From Centropus unirufus (Eukaryota > Chordata > Aves > Cuculiformes > Centropidae), in NCBI GenBank assembly GCA_013397695.1, contig VYZI01000118.1, forward strand, positions 660,829 through 724,828: a stretch of DNA of 64,000 bases, read 5' to 3'. Shown here piece after piece: positions 41,455 through 51,359 of this stretch. How positions within the stretch are numbered: the first letter of the stretch is position 1; each line of letters opens with the position of its first letter. Both the position numbers and the translations under genes were made by a program. Under the pieces are notes generated by a model, which ran no database searches, was not told where the DNA came from, and saw only the letters and a program-made list of their open reading frames with translations.

Positions 41455-41887
41455 GAGATGGAGAAGGGTCTGGAAAACAAGTCTCATGAGGAGCAGCTAA
41501 GGGAGCTGGGGCTGTTCAGCTTGGAGAAGAGGCAGCTGAGGAGAAACCTTATTGCTCTCTACAACCACCCAGAAGGAGATTATGGCGAGGTGGGTTTTAG
41601 GGTCTCCTTTCCCAAGTAACAGGCAATAGAATGAGAGGAAATTGCCCCAAGGTGTACCAGGTGGGGTTTAAGCTTGATATTGGGAAAAATTTCTTCACCA
41701 AACGGGTTATCAAGCACCGGAACAGGCTGCCCAGAGAAGTGATGGAGCTTCCATCCCTGGAGATATTTCAAAGGAGTGCGGTTGTGGTACTTAGGGACAC
41801 GGTTTAGTGGTGAACTTGGCAGTGCCAGCTTAACAGATGGACTTGATGATCCCAACAGCCTTTTCCAACCTCAACGATTCTATACGT
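41455..41887 (+). mobile_element. CR1 LINE with its 3' end close to an LRMDA splice donor
   Basis: It contains AGATGGAGAAGGGTCTGGAA, GGAGCAGCTAAGGGAGCTGG, CAGCTTGGAGAAGAGGCAGC, GGCTGCCCAGAGAAGTGATG and a tail CTTTTCCAACCTCAACGATT. It lies antisense to LRMDA, and its tail ends about 30 bp from the donor of the exon at 41916-42055. A T/A-rich low-complexity run (41391-41450) precedes it. Confidence 0.93.
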
Positions 41888-41915
41888 TATGATATCTACA
41901 AGTGAAACCACTAAC

Positions 41916-42055
41916 CTGTATCTCTGGTAGTCATCTTCATCCTTTTCTTTGCAGACCAGTTCATTGGGGCAGGCCATGTTTCCGAGCAAACTGAGATACT
42001 GGAGTGAGGGCGCAACTTCAGCCAAGTGGTCCAGAAGGCTTTCCAAGTCCGTTAC
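41916..42055 (-). CDS. LRMDA: LRMDA internal coding exon, LRR and start of the cap (second of three)
   Basis: This exon is 140 nt. It starts in phase 0 with GTA ACG GAC (V-T-D-L) and ends with the first two bases of an arginine codon. The protein runs VTDLESLLDHLAEVAP, then LQYLSLLGN, ACPNELV and the acidic stretch KEKDEDDYQRYR. ACPNELV and the DYxRYR run are what I recognise most strongly as LRMDA; the second is the beginning of an LRRcap motif. The donor is CAG/GTTAGT at 41915. The start was fixed by joining in frame to the preceding exon: an in-frame TGA lies one codon upstream (42059-42061), and the only nearby AG (GGAAAG) would discard conserved residues. This leaves the AC at 42057-42056 as the intron end. 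The 3' tail of a CR1 element ends only about 30 bp past the donor. Confidence 0.92.
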
Positions 42056-42080
42056 GTGTCAAAGGTTGTGGGATAAGGAT
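42056..42080 (-). other. LRMDA: U12-type branch site and AC 3' splice site
   Basis: Read on the minus strand, the intron end contains TCCTTATC at 42079-42072, one base from the U12 branch consensus TCCTTAAC, and finishes CTTTGACAC with the terminal AC at 42057-42056. The probable branch adenosine (42074) is 18 nt from the intron end, within but toward the long side of the usual U12 spacing. A second, weaker branch-like word CCTTTGAC (42065-42058) is too close to the junction. The AC call is chosen because it restores frame and avoids the in-frame TGA just upstream. Confidence 0.72.
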
Positions 42081-42802
42081 TCAATGACGTTAATGAAGAA
42101 AGCATTTAGAGCTGCATCGCTGCCGAATTAAACATACATTTCAATAACTGACAATCGAATTTAGTATGGCATTCGGGAAAATGTCACATTAATTGTTCCG
42201 AGGGCAAACAGGGATAAACTTCAGTCAGTTTTTTGGCATGGAATGAAAGAATTTGGCTGTTTTGTCATTCTTTTCTCCTCCTTTCTTTCCTAGGTGGCTC
42301 ACTACAAAACATTAAAACTTTGACAAAATGATGGATGCTGTGTGGTAAAATGGCTAGCAATTGCTGGAGCCACGAAACTTTTCCAGCATGGAAACAAACA
42401 GTTAGCTTCACAGCACATTCATCACTAATATATGCAGTCCACTGGAAAATGAGTTTAAAGAAAAAAGTCAAACCACAACAACCCACTTTCGCTCCCAGCA
42501 TACAAAAGCTTTGACTGCCACCGCAACCCATCAGTAATTACTCAATTAGTAAATGTGACTTAATGCTTCGCTAAGTGCAACTTAAAGACTTCAATGTTAG
42601 AAGTATTTTATATATGAAGCTTTAAAGTCCTGTAAAGCATTAAATTTTTCATTTAAATGGCCTTATATTTTGGTGTTTCTGGGACTTTTTAACTATATTC
42701 CTCAGCCCATAAATAACGATGATGCACACTCAATATTGTAAACTGTATCAAAACAAGAAAGCAAACAAAGGTTAAACTGTTGTTTAACCACTGCAATATT
42801 GG

Positions 42803-42928
42803 AAAGCACAGCTTACGTTTAAGCATAAAAGTAATATCCATAATTTGCAACGTGCAATGACCAAATGAAGTGAATCAGTTTGTCAAAGTATGGTGTGACG
42901 GCCTCTAAGTCTTGAAGCACGCATTCTT
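42803..42928 (+). repeat. left arm of a 126-bp inverted repeat
   Basis: This arm is the reverse complement of 43532-43657 with six mismatches over 126 bases (about 95% identity), five of them transitions, and no gaps. The match stops sharply at both ends. A 603-base spacer separates the arms. It does not resemble CR1, and I saw no clear target-site duplication around the 855-bp unit. It lies in the AT-AC intron about 750 bp upstream of the second exon's acceptor in the transcript. Confidence 0.95.
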
Positions 42929-43531
42929 CTTTATTTCAGTGCATGTGCAAAGGAAAAGGGGTGACTCAAAGAGATGCCACCTATTTCCACGTAGCGAGTT
43001 TTCAATGTTTAAAAATTGACTGACTTGGTCAATAGCAACAATTACTCAGAACCATTAAAGGGCATTTCATTGCTCTGGTTTTACCCACTCCTGCTGTTAG
43101 AGACTCTAACTATTGTTTTAAATCCTCAGTTCACTTGTGTTGCTATTATTTATACCTGATTTATGTGCTTGTGTTATCTTTGTTATTTTTAGTTGATGGA
43201 ATTTACTTTATTTCTTCACCTCAATATCTTAAAGGGCAACAGAAGCAATAGAGAATGGGAAGAGCAGCTTCATTGTTACAAATGTGCCCTTCCCTTTTGT
43301 AAGCCTGGAATTGTATTTTATTTCCAAACGCACATGAAGATCATGCCGTGCTGACAATTCCTAAGTTTAATCTATTAAAATCAATGTATCTACGCTCACA
43401 GTTAATGTTGTCCCATAAGATCTGGGGAATCATACACAAATATTTTGCATGGGAGAGAAAAATGAGTTCTAGGGATTAATTAAAAAGCAAAAATGCTAAA
43501 TAAAAATGCAAAAATGCTTAGCAGAAATGCT

Positions 43532-43657
43532 AAGAATGTGTGCTTCAAGACTTAGAGGCCGTCACTCCATGCTTTAACAAACTGATTCACTTCATTTGGT
43601 CATTGCACGTTGCAAATTATGGATATTACTTTTATGCTTAAACATAAGCCGTGCTTT
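43532..43657 (-). repeat. right arm of a 126-bp inverted repeat
   Basis: This is the inverted partner of 42803-42928, of identical length and ungapped. It is preceded directly by short words of the AAAATGC type, including CTTAGC-AGAAAT-GCTAAG at 43517-43534. In the minus-strand transcript the arms could pair as a 126-bp stem with a loop of about 600 nt. Confidence 0.95.
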
Positions 43658-44235
43658 AATTTGGCAAAGCCCCATTCTGGAATGCTATGTCAGTAAGAAA
43701 GCAACCAGACCCTGTGAAAAACTGACTTTTTCTACATAGATAGAAATACACAGATAGAAATCCTCACCGTTAGCCAAAAATGAATTCCCAATCAAAGAGC
43801 GGTGCTAATATTCCTCTTATCTGCACCTCAAGCTCATACATCAACCTCTTCGTGACTCTCTCAGGAAGTACGTGACGGCAATGGGAAGGTCACAAACTGT
43901 TTTTCCACTCACATTTGAATGAAAGGCTTTCACAAAGTTTCCAAAGACTGTTAGACAAGTGTTTGAACCTGGCACCCTCCCTCAGCCAGGAGAAACACTT
44001 CATTGCTCGCAGGATTGCTTAAGTTGCTAAAAGGTTCCCGGAGAGAAATAGTTTATTATTACAAAAGACAGTTATTTCCATAGCAGCAATCACACAGGGG
44101 GTTCGCTACTGCAAGGCGTAGATTGGATCTGGCCATTTTCTACTGAAAGAAAGCGAAAAAACAACCCAAACTTTCTGCTTCTTCTATGGAGTCAATATAT
44201 AGAATTTTTTCAAGTCAGTTCAGTTTTGGGTTTGG

Positions 44236-44275
44236 TTTTTTTTTTTATTTTTTTAATTTATTTTTCTTTTTTCTG
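44236..44275. repeat. T-rich low-complexity run
   Basis: Long T runs broken by single A and C. On the transcribed minus strand it is A-rich. Confidence 0.85.
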
Positions 44276-47200
44276 GATAGAAGTTTTTCTCCTGAACAGT
44301 TTCCTGACCGTGGAGCATGACATGGATTTCAACTCCCTTCTAATCATGCAGAAAGCATTTAGGTATGTATTGAGGAAAGCGGCGTCAGCCCACAACACAC
44401 AAAGTATATGATCTTCACCCAAATCCCCTGGAAAGGAAATGGAGAGACACCACATTCACCAAGTGTGTGTAAACAACCATGGTTTATAATCCGCATCTCC
44501 AAGACCTGCAACTCCCTGATTTTGGAAATGCACATCTAAAAATGACGTCAGGCGAGGGTGGCTGGGAATCACCCCCAGAGCTCTTGCCAGGCAGTTTAGC
44601 ATGAGACCTACCAGATCCTTCCTTTATCGTTTGCTCATCTCCCTCTGCAGAAATGGAGGTTTAACATCCTGGCATTATTTCCATTTCAGCCAAAACACGT
44701 GCACAGGACAAAGCCCAAGAACTCTGGGCAAAATGACCTCATAACGCAGAAGATCACTAATTCACAGAAAAGCTGAAGCCTTGCAGGCTCGGACAGGCCA
44801 AAAATAACAGGACAGCAGCAATGCTTGGGAACAAAACAACCCGAGTTATGCTAGTCAACCTTCTTGTGCCAGCATCAGCAGTTAAATCAGAAATAAGATA
44901 AATCAAATTTATGCTCAGGAGTTTAACCGTCTTTCGTCCTCCCTCTTAAAGCCAAAACAAAAGGCAAGGTCCACGTTATTTTTCCAAGAAGCCCCATCCA
45001 CCTGCCATCAGTTGCTCTTTACACAGCATCTAGGGAAAAATAAATGATTTCCTGTTGCAAGCCTCAGGACTGTTTCCCTGAGGCGAGTCATTCCAGTGCC
45101 ATCAGGACTGTGGCCTCTTACAAACCCTTTCAAGATGAGATCCGTAGTATTCAAGACCAGCACCAAGGAAGGACTGGTATGATTAAAAGCTAAATTTTCC
45201 CCAGGGATTATCACTTTGGAACAATGTCAAGGTTGTAAAGTCTGCCTGGACAGTACAATGCCACTCGGCTTAGGCAAAGGTAGGAGAACCTCAGGAGCAG
45301 CTGGTTTGACGCTCATCTGTGTCTTCTGAAAGGGCCATTCAGCTACACTTGTGAGAGGCTGCGTGGATTCCCACAGGAATTACTGGATGATGCCCCACAT
45401 GTTCCACTATTCTGGACCTCTATCTTCTCAGGAGTCTCTTTATCTGTGTCCTTTAGCTAGCTCCTCCAGCGTAATTCCAGGGCACAGGCACCACGTGAAT
45501 CCTTTATAGAGATAAATACAAGGGCCCAACCACTCTAAGTACTGAGGATCTCTGCTGCTCATCTCCAAACTCCACACTATTTCCTCTCTTACCGATATTC
45601 TTGCTATAACCTTATTCCTGGTTGTTCTTCAGGGACCGCTGCCGCTCAAACCTATGCAGAGGGACAACCTTTGCTAATAGTGGCTAAATTAAATTGTTGT
45701 ATATAACACTATATAAACATTATGCTGACACGCAACTGTCCAAACTAACCTATACAAATTTCCTTAATTATTTTTTGCATATAGTTTCAAGCATACAAGA
45801 AAATCTGGACTTCCTTTCTGTGACCTTTCTCCCTGCCAGTAGGTTTTCCTTCCCCTCATCACACACTCAAATACATTTAATTTTCAAGGAAAGCAACCAC
45901 TCAGTTCTCTCCCTCAGTGCTTTCCAATTTGCTCCATAATTTTGTTTCCAAAAGTTTCCCCTTTCTCATTTCAAATTTTTAGCCATCCCGCTTTGCCCAA
46001 AAGACTTGCAGGAGAGCTTTTTGTGCTAATGACCTTCCGGGACTACAACTTCTGGAAGTTCTTGGAAGCAAAGAGAGAAAGAAAACAGCAATCAGCTTCA
46101 CATTAGAAATATTTTTTTAAATATGTGCGTAGAGAACGATCAGAAATATCAAACAGAACTCCAGAACGCCTCATGGAGACCCAGAACTGCAATTCCAAAG
46201 TCTTCCGCCAATGAACCATCTGCCATGCAGGTGCTGCAATCAACCCAACATTAAAACAGCTGGATAGCACCTCTCCCGCAGTCACAAATGAGCAAGGAAC
46301 CTATATTTATTCCTATTTGCAACGTTTCCTTCAATTAAATTGATCACAAACAAGAAGGAGCAACCGCAAGCTCCTTCCCAGGCAAACAGCTTTGCAGCAC
46401 AAGTTACCAGATTCTCCTCTGAACGCAGCGTGAAAAGATCCCTGCCACCCGAATGCTTTTCCATTAGGATGCGCGAGCTCTTCGAGGTTGGATAAGCACA
46501 GAAATAGCTTGCAATATGCACGTGTACATCTTCTCCTTCTCTGGGGGCAATGGGATGGCACACGCTCATTTCTCTGCCACCTTCTGGCCTCAGCCCTCTC
46601 TGGAAGGGAGATGGTGCCTTGAGATAAGGCCGTGTTCACTGACTTTAAAACCATCTTGCTCAAGAAAGATAAGGTGAGGCACCGGCGGCAATCAACCGTG
46701 CCCATACAACTCATGAAGAGCTTGCTGAACACCTGGAAAATAAATCCCACTGTGCCTACTGGTTTTCTCTGTGTGGCTGGAGCTGCCAGCGCTTTTAGGG
46801 ACATTTCAGAAAGCCCGTGGTTCCAAGATGTCAGATTTAAAGACCAGATCTCACAAACAGAAGAAAAAGCATGAATATTTCCATTCTTGCAATCAAATTA
46901 CATTTCCAAGTTCTCTAGAAAGATCCATCCTGTCCTTTCTACCGATGTTTGGGGTCTGTTTAGATTTACTTTTTTTTTTTAAACACCCTTCTGCCCAAAA
47001 GTTGCTGAAGGTTCCCAAGGTGACACAAAGACCATCGAGAATAAATCAGCAGCTTGTCATACTTTTAAAAGCTCTGATAGTTCTAATTAAACAGGTCCAA
47101 GCACTGCTGTAGAAAAGAACAAGGAATCACGTGGATGGAAGATTGTACTTCCATCTGCCACAGCTTTAGGCATTCACTTCACTTAATTTTTACTTCAGGT

Positions 47201-47627
47201 ACGCTTTGTTCTAGAAGGAAGAGTTTTGGCTTATCAGGTACTGTGGTTCCCTAACAAGCCAGACTTAGATTTAGCTTAAGTGCAACACCGCCAGAGAACA
47301 AAATCAATTTAGAAGTCTCCTGACTGCTCCTTAGCATCTAGTGAACAGACTTCAAAAGAAAAATGAGGTTTCCCATTAAAATCACAGGTGACTGCAGTCA
47401 CGAGTCCTTCTCCCAAACCCAGGTCCCATCTACCACCCATCCCAGCCTGTATCGCTTCCGGCCATCCATCATGTCTCATAGAGAAACTGAGAAGACGTTT
47501 CCCAAAGTAAATCAGACTTAGATAAAAACAAGCATACTACACACACACAAAAAAGCACATTAGAGGTACGTAATCCAATACCGCACAATGTTTATAACTA
47601 TCCGTTATGCATTTCAAGTAGCCTCCT

Positions 47628-47668
47628 GGTACTGAAAGGGGCCTACAGGAAAGCTGGAGAGGGGCTCT
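47628..47668 (+). mobile_element. CR1 fragment broken by the assembly gap
   Basis: GGGGCCTACAGGAAAGCTGG followed by AGAGGGGCTCT matches an internal CR1 segment. It stops where the unknown bases begin, so the rest of the copy is probably in the gap. Confidence 0.8.
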
Positions 47669-47838
47669 NNNNNNNNNNNNNNNNNNNNNNNNNNNNNNNN
47701 NNNNNNNNNNNNNNNNNNNNNNNNNNNNNNNNNNNNNNNNNNNNNNNNNNNNNNNNNNNNNNNNNNNNNNNNNNNNNNNNNNNNNNNNNNNNNNNNNNNN
47801 NNNNNNNNNNNNNNNNNNNNNNNNNNNNNNNNNNNNNN
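47669..47838. other. assembly gap, 170 unknown bases
   Basis: A run of N. The left flank is CR1 and the right flank begins with a poly-A run (TTTGAGAAAAAAAAAAA), which suggests an unresolved repeat. Frames crossing the gap are meaningless. Confidence 1.
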
Positions 47839-48244
47839 TTTGAGAAAAAAAAAAAATACTAGCTGGTTCTTCCAAGTATTAACCCAACTGAGAGATAAGC
47901 TCTCCCATTTGTGCAGTGTGTCCAGACATGCTAGGAGTGGCCAAATGTTATTTACACACACAGCCACACAATAAGTGAACCACGTAAAAGGAGTAGAAAG
48001 CTCTTATCAGAGCTATCGAAACAGGATCTGGATCAAAATGAAGCCAAAACAATGAGAGAGAAAGAGCAAAGAGCGCAGCAATATTACGAGATAACCAGGA
48101 AAGCTCGCATGGAGGTTTAACATTTATATCTGATTTCAATTTTCACAGGGGTCAGTTGGGCTTTTTGTTTGTTTTCATCTCACCCATATCGATATATTAA
48201 AGTGTTCACGGTAATATTCCAACAGCTGAAGTTTTGGTTCAGAA

Positions 48245-48288
48245 CAATACTCTTTGGAACCTTTCAACCCAAGCCATTCTATGATTGT
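48245..48288 (+). mobile_element. short CR1 tail
   Basis: CTTTGGAACCTTTCAACCCA followed by AGCCATTCTATGATTG matches the last 40 bases of CR1. It could be the 3' end of the copy interrupted by the gap or a separate relic. Confidence 0.75.
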
Positions 48289-50346
48289 TTGTTCACTTCT
48301 GGCCTTTCTGGTAGCGCTACTGGTACATACTTAACAACTTCACTATAATGAAATATATTATCCTATTAAATGCCTATTTTTATTTTAGCATTTTTAAATA
48401 AAATTCAAGAGAGAAATTATTCATTTTAAAGACCTTGATTCACATTCGAGACCTTTTCCAGCTCAAGGTATCCACATGGAAGAGAGGAACCTCTTCAGGT
48501 CTCAGTGCTTCCACTTCCAAAGACTGTTGTGTCTTCCCCATGAGCGACCACGGCTCCCTAGGGCTCAAAACGTTAATGATGGACAGCACTCATGTTTTTT
48601 TCCCCGTGCGGTCTCTATACGTTCGGTGTTTTACAAGCACTTCCACAGCTCCTCTGTTAAATTATGGACAGGGCACTACAAAATGAACATTTTGTTTCTA
48701 CAGCTTGGGTAGCTCAGCACTCTCAGCGCGCGTAGCTCATAGTTTGAAGATTGAATTTAAAAATATCCCAGATCAAATCCTTCTTCTCAAGTCATCGCTG
48801 ATTGGGAGAGCTTTCTGGCTCGATGATACTATTCCAAGTATGTCTGCGAGACCACTAGAAGGTCTTCAGACAATACCATACTGACAGCATAATAGTTTCC
48901 CCTCCAATTTTGTTCTTATTCAATACCCTTGCCCTCCTGTTGGCAAGGGCAAAATTCTGCCTTGACACCCACCCAGAGGACAAATATACTCATGTTTGGG
49001 GTCTTTGAGCGACATTTACTTGCCATGCTTTGCAGAAGGGGATCTGCTGCACCAGGCACACCACCACAAAAATGTTCTTGTGCATTCTTCATCAAAGCAC
49101 GCCCAGTTCAGATTTTACCACGGCAGGAAACACGAAACCCAGTTACTGAAATCCAGCCCACAAAATCCTGGCATTAACCAGAAATTTAGCCAAATACCTC
49201 ATAATGGTGGTTACTGCTCAAGAGAAGCTCTTGGCACAACTCCAGAGCCCCAAGAACAATAGTAAGTCTGCTGATTTTTATTTATTTGCAGTCAAAAATA
49301 AGTGCAGAAATCATAGAATCTGTAGTTATTTTTATTCTCCGAAGGACGAGGGTCTTGCTTTAGGAGGTAAATCGCTCTCTGTTTACACCGTGTGTAACAG
49401 GAGCCTGTAGTGGGGAACCTTTCCCCTCTCCCAACAAGGGCAAGGACAATGCTGTCCTGGTCTGTGCTCTGCAGGCTTCGCTTGGCCACAATTTGGTCAC
49501 CCTTCACTTTTGTAAGACCACAGATTATGCATCCTCAAACCTCCATGAGGGTCAACGGATGGAGAAATTATTTCATAATCAAGTCCACGCCCCGCCCTTT
49601 CAGCCACTTCTTTTTCACAGCCTGCTCTCTGTAAGCCCACGGACAAGGGCCCGTTCAGCCCGGCACGCAAAGCTTTAAGGATTTATTGGAGTAAACCGAA
49701 GCAGGCACCAACTTCAGGCACACAGAGAAGTGCCTGATGGGTTATGGATGGACTTAACCATCCATCTAAACACCTTAATGTAGTAAGACCTTGACTCGGA
49801 CAGCATTTTATATGGATTTCTATGGAGCTGGAACACCGAGAACGCAATGAGTTGCTTTTACAGCTGCGCTTGCACGGCAGGTACCAAATTTTGCCTATTG
49901 CCACCTTCATTAAAACAGGGAAAGGTATTACTTTTCTTGGGTTTTTTTTTTTTTTATTTTATTTTACTTTCCTGTTTGCAGAGCTATTTAAAGCATAAAA
50001 ACTTCGCAGCGTTTCACTGCGCTCTCTACTCCACTAGAGGTCAGCCTGCAACAGAACCCCAAGCAAGCCCAGGCACTGCTGCGCACTGGTAGCACTGACA
50101 TTATTTTCTTTCTCTATTTTATCTATTAGAAAGATTTCTTCAGAGCCATAACTTAGATCTCTCACTAAAATGGAGCAACAGGAAGATATAATGGTGCATT
50201 TCATTTATGAATGACCTATAATAAATTACTATGAAGTATTCCAGGTGCCAAACGAGAGAATGCTTTGTCTGCACATGAACTATATTTCACATACTTTAAT
50301 TTGGCTGACACATAAAACTCATTTGACATTTTGCAGGTATTTCTTT

Positions 50347-50358
50347 GAAAGGATATTT
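50347..50358 (-). other. LRMDA: U12-type AT-AC 5' splice site
   Basis: On the minus strand the exon ends CAA at 50357 and the intron begins ATATCCTTTC (50356-50347). The first nine bases match the minor-spliceosome AT-AC donor consensus ATATCCTTT exactly. This position keeps the frame into the next exon in phase 0. No good GT donor lies close by: the nearest in-frame possibility, ATGTGTC near 50310, is weak and would add unrelated residues. Confidence 0.85.
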
Positions 50359-50483
50359 GGTTCTTGTTGAGCGTTAAGGTGTGGAGGTGGGGTAACCTGG
50401 GTAACAGAAGGTCATTTCCGAGCAGATTGTTGTCCAAGATCAGCTCTTCCAAGTAAGTGAATGTTTTCAGTCCTTCTAGTGAC
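50357..50483 (-). CDS. LRMDA: LRMDA internal coding exon, leucine-rich repeats (first of three in the window)
   Basis: This exon is 127 nt. Its first base completes a split codon and 42 full codons follow, so it ends in phase 0. The protein opens with SLEGL and carries LEELILDNNLLG and LHTLTLNKNQ, both fitting the leucine-rich repeat pattern LxxLxLxxN. The acceptor is a pyrimidine-rich run ending TTTGCAG at 50484-50490. The donor is not GT: the minus strand reads AACCAA then ATATCCTTTC, the U12-type AT-AC donor word. The match to LRMDA (C10orf11) rests on remembered similarity in this repeat and in the two later exons. LRMDA is a small cytoplasmic LRR protein needed for melanocyte differentiation; loss in humans causes oculocutaneous albinism type 7, and it has been reported to bind RAB32/RAB38. 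An open frame runs past the donor to about 50216, but that extension has no LRR character and is probably intronic. Confidence 0.9.
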
Positions 50484-51338
50484 CTGCAAACGACAAAGGC
50501 AACAGGAAAAATGATACTCCACTAAATCAAGGAGGCCATTATGAGCTGAAATAAATATTTTAACCTTCCCTTTCAGGAGCGGGAATAGTTTTGGTTTGGG
50601 CCTGTCAGAAGAGTGAATGACAAGCCTTAGTGGCAAGGGGAGTGCTGGCACTGCAACACATCCTTCACATGCTGGCAGGATGAAGGATGGGGGTCACTTA
50701 GTGAGTAGCCAGGATCCAAAACAAAAGGCTTCAGATATGGGGCCTGCAGGATGAATTTGTCAATGTCTTGTGCCTTCAGGCACCCAGCCTCGCCTGACCC
50801 TAACCTCCATTCCCAAGATAAATAACTCTGTCACAGTTCACCTTCATTCCCTGGACACAAATTTAAGTTGTCATCCATCATTTCTGCCAAGAAATATCAT
50901 ACCCCTCTAACAATAATAAATACAACTTCAAGTATCATTTCTTAGCAGTTACCTTACGCGCAATAATGGGAAATGGAGAAGGGATTATTTTTCCTTTATA
51001 TTAACCACTTAATTTGCCTCTTGAGTCCCCACAAACAAAATAAAACACACTCTACAAATAAAATGCAGGATTACTCCAGGCAGAAAAGGCATTTGCTTTC
51101 CTTTTGAAACTCACTGTCCCAATGTCAAGCCACGGGTCGGACTGCAGGGAGCAGCTTTAAAAGGGAGCATTTCTCAACATGGAAGTGCAGATGAGGGCTT
51201 GTAAATAAACAGGATTCTGGAGGTATTCATCCCTCTGATAGCAAAGTACAGGGGGAAAAAACCTAAAAGGAACACTTTGGTCCCGTGTTAAGGCATCTGT
51301 TCCAAACTGGAATCTTAATGCTCGTACATTCCAAGAGG

Positions 51339-51359
51339 AAAAAAAAAAAAAAAAAAAAA
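51339..51359. repeat. poly-A run of 21
   Basis: An uninterrupted run of A. No SINE or retrocopy body was recognised upstream of it. Confidence 0.97.

Larger units (their letters stand above)
31688..41915 (-). other. LRMDA: LRMDA intron, GT-AG type (10,228 bp)
   Basis: This intron is bounded by the CAG/GTTAGT donor at 41915 and the CTGTCAG acceptor at 31688. It contains CR1 copies at 36990-37350 (minus) and 41455-41887 (plus), A-rich simple sequence near 37889 and 38780, a GACA/GATG-like short repeat near 39965, a T/A low-complexity run at 41391-41450, a short perfect inverted repeat at 34914-34941 and one candidate regulatory block at 40320-40480. I found no other exon. Confidence 0.85.
42056..50356 (-). 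other. LRMDA: LRMDA intron, U12-type AT-AC (8,301 bp)
   Basis: The terminal dinucleotides are AT and AC on the minus strand. Inside are the 126-bp inverted arms at 42803-42928 and 43532-43657, a short tandem of AAAATGC-like words at 43480-43540, a T-rich run at 44236-44275, a CR1 fragment cut by the 170-base assembly gap at 47628-47838 and a short CR1 tail near 48245. The true length depends on the gap. No exon was found within it. Confidence 0.78.

Noticed and set aside
46331..46804. Minus-strand open frame of 157 codons, cysteine- and arginine-rich
   Set aside because: No recognisable domain, other open frames overlap on both strands, and it sits inside the AT-AC intron. Probably chance.
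50216..50356. Read-through of the first visible exon past its donor to a stop near 50216
   Set aside because: The extension has no LRR character and begins with the ATATCCTTT donor. It could be an intron-retention end but has no further support.
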